Source of the DNA: Actinomycetales bacterium
GTDB taxonomy: Bacteria > Actinomycetota > Actinomycetes > Actinomycetales > Dermabacteraceae
NCBI GenBank assembly: GCA_012799425.1
Contig: JAAZLF010000634.1
Coordinates: 1 to 6,406 of the forward strand
Direction: 5' to 3'
Length of the DNA: 6,406 bases
Shown here: piece after piece, positions 1 through 5,171 of the stretch
Layout: every line of letters begins with the position of its first letter
How positions within the stretch are numbered: the stretch's first letter is position 1
Position numbers and translations under genes: made by a program
The notes under the pieces: generated by a model
Database searches by the model: none
What the model was told of the DNA's origin: nothing
What the model saw: the letters and a program-made list of their open reading frames with translations, nothing else

Positions 1-297
1 CCTAGCTGTCCCGGTGGTGGAACGCGGTGGGGTCGAGAGCGGAACTGGGCTCCTCGACCAGGCGGCACCGGCGCCGGCCTCAACGAGCTCAGCGCTCCTG
101 CCGTGCGTGACACGCCGCGGGGGCACGGATGGCTCAGAGTCTTGCTTCTCGGGGAGTGTTGCCAGCAGGCTCCTGACGCTTCTGGAGGTCACAGAGGTGG
201 GTACTTGCGGCAAGGTGGCCGAGTGCCGCTTCATCGTGTGAACTCAACCCCTCCACGAACGAGGGATTGCCGCACCGCTGCCGGTGAGCCGCCCGAG
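1..297. other. No convincing gene; possible remnant DNA
   Basis: I see no recognisable gene here. Two + strand frames stay open for a while: the frame of the downstream DUF6357-like gene is open from base 1, and a second frame is open to a stop at 239-241. Neither translation resembles a family I know, and both are rich in Arg, Gly, Pro and Ser, as chance frames in GC-rich DNA are. The stretch could be intergenic, or the worn end of an upstream gene outside the window. No tRNA fold, clear terminator or repeat was seen. Confidence 0.5.
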
Positions 298-303
298 TAC
301 GAT
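298..303 (+). promoter_or_regulatory. -10 box (TACGAT) placed for a leaderless transcript
   Basis: TACGAT fits the actinobacterial -10 pattern TAnnnT and is followed by exactly six bases (CCGGAC) before the ATG at 310. A transcript started at this distance would begin on the A of the start codon. No Shine-Dalgarno sequence precedes the ATG, which agrees with leaderless translation. I found no good -35 box at 17-18 bases spacing. Confidence 0.45.
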
Positions 304-309
304 CCGGAC

Positions 310-801
310 ATGCCGGAGCTGGAATTCTCTCGCGGCCGCTGGCTGCCCAGCGTGCTCCGCGTCAATGGACGACTACGCCTCGAGATCCTCGGCGGTGCCG
401 ATGGTCTCGGTAGCGTGCGGCGGTTCACGGTCCCCGTCTCCGAGCAGCACGTCGCACGGATCCGCGACGATCTGCCTCGGCACGTGCTGGCGCGTGCCGC
501 ACTGATACCGCTTTGCTACGCGGCCGGAAGCCTGAAGCCTCTCGACGAACCCGCGGCGGTCCGGCTGCTGGATACGGTTCTATACGGTGACGAGGCCGAG
601 CTCGATGCCGTCTTCCGGGCCGTTTCCTGGGACAGCAGGTGCGCACTGATCGCGCACGGCGCGAACCCGGCGCTCCTTGACGCGGGCAAGATGCTTGCCG
701 CGGCGCGGTCGGTGTCGGCGGTGCCCTCGTGGGACCGCGTCCGCGAGTACATGGAGAGCCAGCAGCCTCCCGGGGCAGATTCGGGGCCACTGCGCCATTG
801 A
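310..801 (+). CDS. DUF6357-like protein of unknown function
   Basis: A 163-residue protein that, from memory, resembles the actinobacterial DUF6357 family, for which no function is established. Similarity lies in the opening strand with GRWLPSVLR, a central RDDLPRHVLARAALIPLC segment, an LDEPAAVRLLD helix and the IAHGANPALLD segment near residues 118-128. It has no signal peptide, no membrane segment and no obvious catalytic triad, so it is probably a small cytosolic protein. ATG 310 is preferred because the family begins close to this strand and a -10 box sits six bases upstream. The same frame is open to the window edge, with a GTG at 238 as an alternative start. Family members I recall continue past the Pro-Leu near the end with a conserved Tyr-Thr-Gly stretch, which is absent here, so the C-terminus may be shortened. 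The next gene, in the same direction, is an immunity-type gene 95 bases downstream. Confidence 0.6.
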   Translation: MPELEFSRGRWLPSVLRVNGRLRLEILGGADGLGSVRRFTVPVSEQHVARIRDDLPRHVLARAALIPLCYAAGSLKPLDEPAAVRLLDTVLYGDEAELDAVFRAVSWDSRCALIAHGANPALLDAGKMLAAARSVSAVPSWDRVREYMESQQPPGADSGPLRH

Positions 802-882
802 CCAACATGAGAGGGACGAATTGTTGGACCGCATGAGCGCGGGGCGGCGATGTAGTGTGGTGCTGATCATGTTGTATTCCAT

Positions 883-888
883 GGAGAG
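883..888 (+). promoter_or_regulatory. Ribosome binding site GGAGAG deciding a TTG start
   Basis: GGAGAG lies eight bases before the TTG at 897 and is the only good Shine-Dalgarno sequence near the 5' end of the following frame. It supports the rare TTG start. The 95-base gap between the two genes (802-896) holds only a nine-codon frame from ATG 807 and no clear promoter, although it is visibly richer in A and T than the rest of the window. Confidence 0.55.
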
Positions 889-896
889 GCTGAGTC

Positions 897-2213
897 TTGG
901 GGCACGCTGTCCGCGATGACCGCATCAATATCGAAGAGCTCGAGGACAGTCGGGAACAGAGAAGAGAACGGATCCGTCGGGACCGTCGGCGAGTCATCGA
1001 GTCTTTAGCTCGGGTTGATGCGGATCCGGCGTCCGGAGCTGCGGCTCTGGGAAGATCCGTGGCGGATGCTCCCGGGCTGTGCCGCAGTCACACGACCTAT
1101 TTCAGCCGTTCCTATGCGGCGGGCGTGCCGGTTTCGGAGCTGGCGGGTCTGTGCGATGCATGGTGCGAGGACCTGGCGATCTCGCTGAGGCTGCAAAGCG
1201 TGATGACCGGGGCTGATCCGGATCTCAGAGCTATATTCCAGGACAGGACCATCCACCGAGGGGCGATCGATCTCGCAGTGATCGCGACGAGCCTCGGGCG
1301 TGCGGATGTCGCGACGACCGTGCTGTCTCATCCTTCTGTGGTGGCACTGCCTTCACGGGTCCTCGACGCACTTGCGGTCATCCATGGAATACCGCGCGCG
1401 GTGAGCGAGAGAGATGACCTGTCCCGGGCGTACGAGGGCTGGTTGAAGGTGGGAAACGCTGCACGCGGCCGCCGGCAGACCGCGTTCGAACGCTATGTGC
1501 GCCGCTGGCGCGCGGACAACGAGAAGTTTCGTGGACTGACGCCGCGTGACAGCGAGTTCTTCACCGGCGACTGGGCGTTCGAGGCGGTCATCCTGGCACA
1601 GGCGTTCGGGCTCGACGACGAGCCGGTGCGTGACGTGCCGGAGTACCCCGTGGATCTCGCCGATCACGCGCGCGACGTGGGAGCCCTACGACTGGTCGAT
1701 GACGTCCGCCTGCCCGGTCCGTTCAAGAAGCCCGCACCACAGAAGGTCATCGACCCGGAAGTGGCCCGCGAGCCGGTCGCGCTGTCGTCGGGGAGCGTCT
1801 CGCGCGCTGACGTTGCGGCACTGGTGACCCCGGTCGGTGGCGACCTGCTGGACACGAGGAGTGACAGCGCGCTCGTCGACGCCGCAGTCGAGGCGGGGAC
1901 CTTGCTGGTCATCGATTGGAAGGGCCTGGAGCCCAAGGACACAGGCGAGATGTTGCAGTCGGCGTGTCGGGATCTGGGCATCTCGGTCCCGGGCCGCGTG
2001 CCGTGGAAGGCGACGATGACCGTGTTGAACGGCATGCAGAAGTTCGATGAGTGGTTGGGCGCCACTGGCGCGCGTCTCGTCGCGTTCGATCTCGATTCCG
2101 ACGACCTGCTTGTCGCTCCTGTGCTCGCCGCCGATCACGAGGGGTTCGCCGACCAGGCGAGCGACACGATCCGAGTGCGTTCCGTCGAGCAGCTCATCGC
2201 CGACGAAAGATAG
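897..2213 (+). CDS. PoNi-type immunity protein fused to a second C-terminal domain
   Basis: A 438-residue cytosolic protein. Residues about 20-130 are helical and contain YFSRSYAAGVPVSELAGLC, like the PoNi N-terminal domain (DUF1910). Residues 221-259 match the DUF1911 signature: FFTGDWAFEAVILA, then GLDDEPVRDVPEYPVDL, equivalent to the W.fEaAAla..lgiDD...rd..yYP.DL pattern. Known PoNi proteins neutralise PoNe DNase toxins delivered by type VI and other secretion routes. A proline-rich, charged linker (about 272-300) leads to a separate domain (about 300-438) with LLVIDWKG and LVAFDLDSDDLLVAPV. This domain recalls DUF6630 proteins, but that link is tentative. The start is TTG with GGAGAG eight bases upstream. 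Codons rare in high-GC actinobacteria occur (TTA for Leu37, ATA for Ile113, AGA for the last Arg), suggesting transfer. No toxin gene is in the window, so it may be an orphan immunity gene. The PoNi call is fairly firm; its present activity is unknown. Confidence 0.72.
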   Translation: MGHAVRDDRINIEELEDSREQRRERIRRDRRRVIESLARVDADPASGAAALGRSVADAPGLCRSHTTYFSRSYAAGVPVSELAGLCDAWCEDLAISLRLQSVMTGADPDLRAIFQDRTIHRGAIDLAVIATSLGRADVATTVLSHPSVVALPSRVLDALAVIHGIPRAVSERDDLSRAYEGWLKVGNAARGRRQTAFERYVRRWRADNEKFRGLTPRDSEFFTGDWAFEAVILAQAFGLDDEPVRDVPEYPVDLADHARDVGALRLVDDVRLPGPFKKPAPQKVIDPEVAREPVALSSGSVSRADVAALVTPVGGDLLDTRSDSALVDAAVEAGTLLVIDWKGLEPKDTGEMLQSACRDLGISVPGRVPWKATMTVLNGMQKFDEWLGATGARLVAFDLDSDDLLVAPVLAADHEGFADQASDTIRVRSVEQLIADER

Positions 2214-2228
2214 CCGCATCTCTCGGCT
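2212..2228 (+). terminator. Weak hairpin at the end of the PoNi-type gene
   Basis: AGCCG and CGGCT form a five-base-pair stem with a seven-base loop, starting inside the TAG stop codon and followed by CCCTCTTG. It is short and lacks a real T tract, so it is only a candidate terminator. The rest of the gap to 2339 shows no clear promoter for the next gene. Confidence 0.2.
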
Positions 2229-2339
2229 CCCTCTTGCTGCAGGTCTCGCGAGTGAGGCCCGTGGCAGTGCCCGGAAGCAGCCGCTCAGGAAGCACATGCA
2301 GCGTGAAACGGCCGCCGCGATCACGCCGCTGAGGGCAGC

Positions 2340-2624
2340 ATGAGCATCGTCGAGGTGGAGGGCCGCCTGATCTGCGAGAGCGACGAGGAGGTCGAGGCCG
2401 TGCTGCGTCACCTGCCGCGGCACATCGAGCTCACTCGCGCGGAGCCTGGGTGCTTCCGCTTCGATGTGGAGCAGGCTGCTGACCCGTACGTGTGGACCGT
2501 CTTCGAGAAGTTCGTGAGCCGGGCAGCGTTCGAGAGGCAACAGGCGCGCGTGGGCGCGAGCGGCTGGGGTCGGGCCACGGCCGGCATCAAGCGGGACTAC
2601 GTCATCTCGTACGGGGACCGGTAG
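2340..2624 (+). CDS. Antibiotic biosynthesis monooxygenase (ABM) domain protein
   Basis: A 94-residue single-domain protein of the ABM family, a dimeric ferredoxin-like fold that includes YgiN-type quinol monooxygenases and cofactor-free oxygenases. Typical elements appear in order: a helix ending HIELTRAEPGCFRFDV (28-43), the central strand with VWTVFEKFVSRAAFE (51-65), and the closing SGWGRATAGIKRDYVI segment (74-89). The substrate cannot be deduced. The His commonly seen in the F-x-x-H-Q-x-R stretch is Gln here (Gln67, codon CAA). ATG 2340 is preceded by GAGGG four bases upstream, a closely spaced ribosome binding site, and the protein is of normal length for the family. It stands 126 bases after the PoNi-type gene and converges with the acetyltransferase gene, so it is probably a separate unit or at the end of the left-hand transcript. 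Confidence 0.85.
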   Translation: MSIVEVEGRLICESDEEVEAVLRHLPRHIELTRAEPGCFRFDVEQAADPYVWTVFEKFVSRAAFERQQARVGASGWGRATAGIKRDYVISYGDR

Positions 2625-2648
2625 ACGCGCCAGTGGGCTGCGGAACCT

Positions 2649-2667
2649 TGCGCGGGCGCGACGCGCA
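2649..2667 (+). terminator. GC-rich hairpin between convergent genes
   Basis: TGCGCG and CGCGCA pair perfectly around a seven-base loop, 24 bases after the stop of the ABM gene. The flanking CT and AG can extend the stem past a bulged G. There is no T tract, as is common in actinobacterial terminators. Its position between two convergent genes supports a terminator role for the + strand gene, but this rests on position and symmetry only. Confidence 0.35.
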
Positions 2668-2700
2668 GAAGAGAAGCGCCGCCGGGTCCTCGCGCTGGCA

Positions 2701-2716
2701 CCTGAGGCCGGTCAGG
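2701..2716 (-). terminator. Hairpin overlapping the stop codon of the acetyltransferase gene
   Basis: CCTGA and TCAGG form a five-base-pair stem around GGCCGG, itself a near palindrome. On the minus strand the stem starts two bases before the TGA stop codon of the GNAT gene. It could end the minus-strand transcript. It is short and has no T tract, so the call is weak. Confidence 0.25.
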
Positions 2717-3377
2717 CCGTGGCGCGGGCCGTACCGGCGTAGAGGAGCACGACAAGAGGCTCGGGCTCGCCGTCGAGAAGGATCGTCATCTCCCGCGATC
2801 CGGCCCGGGTCATGCCCTGCTTCTCATAGAACCCGTACGAGCAGCGGGTGTCGGTGAAGAGGTAGAAGTCGTCGCGGCCGTGCTCGCGCAGGTGCGCGAG
2901 GAACCGCTGGTAGAGCGACGTGCCGATGCCGGTTCCGCGGGTCTCGGCGCTGACGGCGAAGAGGGTGAGCTCGTCGGTCGTGGGCACGGTGACGGACTTC
3001 TTGAGCTGTGCATAGACACGGTTCGATGCGAAGAACTGGAGCAGGGAGCGGTGCTCGTTGATGCCGATGACGGCGAGCTTGAGCATGCTCCACGCGGAGA
3101 CCAGGTGGTGACGCCATCGGCCGGGCAGGCGGGGCCGGCCGTGGATGCGGCCCATGATCACGCCGACCACCTGGCCGTTCATCTCGGCGACCTGGGCCCA
3201 GGTGCTCGCTGCCAGGACGGTCCGCAGGTACACCTCCTTCGCGTCGTCGAGCAGGCGCGGCGCCTTGACCCAGCGGGAGATGGCGAAGGCCTCGTCGACC
3301 AGGTGCTTGACGGTCTCGGCGTCACCGGGGGCGTAGTCGCGATAGATGATCGAGGGTGTTGTGGTCGAGTCGGTCAT
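2712..3377 (-). CDS. GNAT-family N-acetyltransferase
   Basis: A 221-residue acetyl-CoA-dependent acetyltransferase of the GNAT superfamily; the acceptor is not identifiable. The acetyl-CoA-binding motif A is clear: strand ELTLFAVS (136-143), then the pyrophosphate loop R147-G-T-G-I-G152 and helix TSLYQRFL. Motif B follows with YLFTDTRCSYGFYEKQGM (172-189), including the Tyr that often acts as general acid. Between the N-terminal strands and motif A is a longer than usual insert with several basic residues (about 80-130), likely shaping the substrate pocket. The ATG at 3377 is supported by AAGGAGAG five bases upstream and overlaps the stop of the TetR remnant as ATGA, so the two were one translationally coupled unit. 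Since the regulator is broken, the gene may now be unregulated or read from the trhO promoter. Cytosolic; no signal peptide. Confidence 0.88.
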   Translation of the reverse strand: MTDSTTTPSIIYRDYAPGDAETVKHLVDEAFAISRWVKAPRLLDDAKEVYLRTVLAASTWAQVAEMNGQVVGVIMGRIHGRPRLPGRWRHHLVSAWSMLKLAVIGINEHRSLLQFFASNRVYAQLKKSVTVPTTDELTLFAVSAETRGTGIGTSLYQRFLAHLREHGRDDFYLFTDTRCSYGFYEKQGMTRAGSREMTILLDGEPEPLVVLLYAGTARATA

Positions 3378-3712
3378 CGGGTCTCTCCTTGAGGGCGGGT
3401 CATTGATGCCAGCAGTCCGGCGAAGGTCGCCAGGGCGTCGCGGACTCGCTGTCCGTCGCGGTGGCTCAGCCAGGCGGCGGCCATCCCGTCGAGCGTTGCC
3501 ATGACGAGGTCGGCGATCGCTCGTCGGTTGCCGACGAACTCGAACCCGGCCTCGTTCTCCAGGCGCTCGGCGAGTTCGAGCATCTTCCGGGAGTTCGCCT
3601 GTTCGGTGCGGTCCGCGTACAGCAGATCCGGGTCACGCTGCACGAGACCGGCCAGTTCGAACAGCACCAGCTGTGTTTCGGGATCCGACTCGATCTGCTC
3701 CCGGTACGCAAC
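3374..3712 (-). pseudogene. TetR-family regulator lacking its DNA-binding N-terminus
   Basis: About 112 residues match the ligand-binding and dimerisation half of a TetR regulator: YREQIESDPETQLVLFELA at the front, a helix LMVAT-like segment (ADLVMATLDGMAAAWLSHRD) and a final ALATFAGLLAS helix. A whole TetR is near 190 residues, so roughly the first 75-80, including the entire helix-turn-helix, are missing. In frame, a TAA lies at 3713-3715, directly before the first homologous codons, and no ATG or GTG precedes the homology. The only usable start is an internal GTG at 3667 with no ribosome binding site. No helix-turn-helix sequence was found in other frames between 3715 and trhO. The gene was therefore cut by deletion or rearrangement rather than by a frameshift. 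The stop overlaps the GNAT start by four bases, so it was probably the local regulator of that gene. Confidence 0.75.
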
Positions 3713-3716
3713 TTAG

Positions 3717-3759
3717 TGCCCGGACGCATGTGGTCAAAGCACCTGACCCGGTCCGGGCA
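3717..3759. repeat. Nested inverted repeat at the TetR truncation point
   Basis: Outer arms TGCCCGGAC (3717-3725) and GTCCGGGCA (3751-3759) are perfect over nine bases. Inside them GGTCA (3732-3736) and TGACC (3744-3748) form a second perfect five-base stem with a seven-base loop. The result is a strong two-step hairpin with an asymmetric internal loop of six and two bases. It lies downstream of trhO on the minus strand, so it may be the trhO terminator (without a T tract). Its position two bases from the TAA that ends the TetR homology also fits a scar or the edge of a small repeated element. Confidence 0.55.
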
Positions 3760-3801
3760 GGCGCGGGGGTGAATCTTCGGGGCGCGGTGTCGAGCGGCGC
3801 G

Positions 3802-4545
3802 CTACGACGCGAGGCCAGTCCGGGGTGTGAGGTCGGGGGCGAGCGCTTCGCGCTCGTCGAAGACGAAGCATTCCCCGTCGTAGTGGTCCGCGCCGACGTG
3901 CTCGAAATAGCCGAGGATGCCTCCCTCGAGCTGCAGGGCGTCGACGCCCTCCTCGCGCAGGTAGATCGTGGCCTTCTCGCATCGGATCCCCCCGGTGCAG
4001 AAGCTCACCACCGTCTTGTCCGCGAGCGCCTCGCGATGGGCGGATGCCGAGTCGGGGAACTGCGTGAACCGTGCGATGCGCCAGTCCAGCGCGCCCTCGA
4101 ACGTGCCGTAGTCGACTTCGAACGCGTTGCGTGTGTCGAGCATGACGACCTCGCGGCCGTCGTCGTCGTGCCCCTGATCGAGCCAACGCTTCAGGGTGCG
4201 CGGCGCGACCGCCGGCGCACGCTCCTCGATCGGGCGGATCGTCGGGTGGTCCATGCGGATGATCTCGCGCTTGAGCTTGACGAGCATCTTGCGGAAAGGC
4301 TGCTGCGCCGACCAGCTCTCCTTGGTGGTCAGGCCGGTGAAGCGCGGGTCCTCGCGCAGCTGGTCGACGTATCCGCGCAGCGCCTCCGCATCGCCCGCGA
4401 GGAACATGTTGATGCCCTCCTCGGCCAGGAGGATCGTGCCCTTGAGGCCGACTGCGTTCGCGCGTTCGCGCAGCACGGGGCGCAGCTGTTCACGATCGGC
4501 GATCGGAGTGAACAGGTAGGCAGAGATGTTGAGGACGGATTCCAC
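3802..4545 (-). CDS. trhO: tRNA uridine(34) hydroxylase TrhO (rhodanese family)
   Basis: A 247-residue protein of the TrhO/YceA family, which uses molecular oxygen to hydroxylate uridine 34 of tRNAs, giving 5-hydroxyuridine for wobble decoding. The N-terminal acylphosphatase-like domain covers about residues 1-95, with [19 protein letters not shown] (33-51) as its family signature. The rhodanese domain follows (about 115-220), with the D137-T-R-N loop and the active-site stretch F182[10 protein letters not shown]192, Cys183 being the expected catalytic cysteine. It ends soon after GECFVFDE and lacks the Cys-rich C-terminal tail of the longer E. coli protein, so it is a short-form member. The start is GTG at 4545, with no Shine-Dalgarno sequence but a promoter ending six bases before it, fitting a leaderless mRNA. 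It is divergent from the VOC gene and upstream of the TetR remnant. Confidence 0.9.
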   Translation of the reverse strand: MESVLNISAYLFTPIADREQLRPVLRERANAVGLKGTILLAEEGINMFLAGDAEALRGYVDQLREDPRFTGLTTKESWSAQQPFRKMLVKLKREIIRMDHPTIRPIEERAPAVAPRTLKRWLDQGHDDDGREVVMLDTRNAFEVDYGTFEGALDWRIARFTQFPDSASAHREALADKTVVSFCTGGIRCEKATIYLREEGVDALQLEGGILGYFEHVGADHYDGECFVFDEREALAPDLTPRTGLAS

Positions 4546-4551
4546 GGAGCG

Positions 4552-4581
4552 AGCCTATCGAAGGGCGGTTGTGGGGGTCAT
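4552..4581 (-). promoter_or_regulatory. Promoter of trhO (leaderless)
   Basis: On the minus strand a -35-like ATGACC (4576-4581) and a -10 box TAGGCT (4552-4557) are separated by 18 bases. The -10 box ends exactly six bases before the GTG start of trhO, so the predicted transcript starts at the start codon. This fits the absence of a ribosome binding site there. Confidence 0.5.
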
Positions 4582-4664
4582 GGGTGCCGCAGGGCGATGA
4601 CGGGCGGCCGTGTCCCACGCGGAGGAGCTGGGAAGCAGGTCTGGTGCGGGTGCCGTCCCGCACC

Positions 4665-4670
4665 TATAGT
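4665..4670 (+). promoter_or_regulatory. -10 box (TATAGT) of the VOC-ytoQ unit
   Basis: TATAGT is a near-consensus -10 hexamer. The predicted start point, around 4677, lies within the palindrome that follows. The -35 region is weak (CTGGTG at 4641-4646, 18 bases upstream). Confidence 0.5.
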
Positions 4671-4674
4671 GAAG

Positions 4675-4694
4675 TTATCTTCACGTCAAGATAA
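4675..4694. promoter_or_regulatory. Palindromic operator, MarR type
   Basis: TTATCTTCACGTCAAGATAA is a 20-bp inverted repeat in which nine of ten base pairs are symmetric; the only mismatch is the C/C pair flanking the central ACGT. Its length, AT-rich outer arms and TCAAGATA half-site are typical of operators bound by dimeric MarR-family regulators. It covers the predicted transcription start and ends 13 bases before the VOC start codon, a position where a bound dimer would block transcription. No MarR gene is in the window, so the regulator must be encoded elsewhere. The site itself is seen directly; the regulator family is inferred. Confidence 0.6.
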
Positions 4695-4707
4695 ACGGGA
4701 GGCGGAG

Positions 4708-5130
4708 ATGAGGCTCCATCACGTGCAGGTGTCCATGCCCCGTGGCGAAGAGCGTGAAGCGCGGCGCTTCTATGCACAGGCGCTCGGGCTGAGGGAGGTC
4801 CCGAAGCCGCCCGCGCTCGCGGGGCGCGGCGGCTGTTGGTTCCGCGGGTACGACGGCGAGGTCATCACCAGTGAGATCCACCTGGGGGTCGAGGAGCCGT
4901 TCCGTTCGGCGGTGAAGGCCCACCCCGGCCTCGTCTGCCGCACGCTGGAGGAGCTGGAGGCGACGGCCGAGCGCATCCAGCGCGGAGGCTACGAGCTCTC
5001 CTGGGCGGAGCGGGACACCTTCGAGGGCTTCCTCCGGTTCCACGCACGGGACGGCTTCGGGAACCGGGTCGAGGTGATGACGCCCGATGCTGACCCATCC
5101 ACCCATCCCGCTGAAATGATGAGAGGGTGA
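4708..5130 (+). CDS. VOC-superfamily (glyoxalase/dioxygenase-like) protein
   Basis: A 140-residue vicinal-oxygen-chelate fold protein, the group of glyoxalases, extradiol dioxygenases and fosfomycin-type resistance proteins. The first module has LHHVQVSMPRGEEREARRFY (3-22) and LGL.EV.KPPALAGRGG (to 42), then strand EIHLGVEEPFR (56-66). The second has KAHPGLVC (70-77) and the closing GFGNRVEVM (116-124). His5, His58 and Glu122 are plausible metal ligands by position, but the reaction is unknown. A longer frame in the same phase runs in from 3673, but it crosses trhO in antisense and is rejected. ATG 4708 has GGGAGG five bases upstream and the family's usual N-terminus. The operator just upstream suggests induction by a small molecule. 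ytoQ follows after 41 bases in the same direction, so the two are likely one operon. Confidence 0.85.
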   Translation: MRLHHVQVSMPRGEEREARRFYAQALGLREVPKPPALAGRGGCWFRGYDGEVITSEIHLGVEEPFRSAVKAHPGLVCRTLEELEATAERIQRGGYELSWAERDTFEGFLRFHARDGFGNRVEVMTPDADPSTHPAEMMRG

Positions 5131-5158
5131 GAGCGCAGGCCAGGCCCATCCAGACCAT

Positions 5159-5164
5159 AGGAGA
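5159..5164 (+). promoter_or_regulatory. Ribosome binding site of ytoQ (AGGAGA)
   Basis: AGGAGA sits seven bases before ATG 5172 and decides this start over the in-frame GTG at 5127, which lies inside the end of the VOC gene and would add 15 residues not seen in the family. Confidence 0.7.
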
Positions 5165-5171
5165 TCCAGTC

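Noticed and set aside
677..919. Frameshifted continuation of the DUF6357-like gene (a stretch HERDELLDRMSAGR in the next frame)
   Set aside because: It looks somewhat protein-like, but it does not contain the tail expected of the family and ends at random inside the next gene, so there is no support for a frameshift.
425..997. 190-residue minus-strand frame opposite the DUF6357-like gene
   Set aside because: Arg/Pro/Ser-rich shadow of a GC-rich coding strand with no family resemblance.
1686..2540. 284-residue minus-strand frame
   Set aside because: It is antisense to the PoNi-type gene and the ABM gene, both of which have clear family signatures; its translation shows no known motif.
3466..3729. 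Minus-strand frame with ATG at 3729 as the start of the TetR gene
   Set aside because: It is in a different frame from the TetR homology and does not encode a helix-turn-helix; it is a shadow of the remnant.
3710..3770. Integron attC-like site
   Set aside because: The nested inverted repeat resembles the general form, but the RYYYAAC and GTTRRRY end boxes are not present at the two ends and no integrase or cassette is visible.
3673..4707. Long upstream extension of the VOC frame (frame open from 3673 to 5130, 485 residues)
   Set aside because: It runs antisense through the whole trhO gene and translates to a low-complexity Arg/Asp/Val-rich sequence. The VOC homology and a good ribosome binding site begin at 4708.
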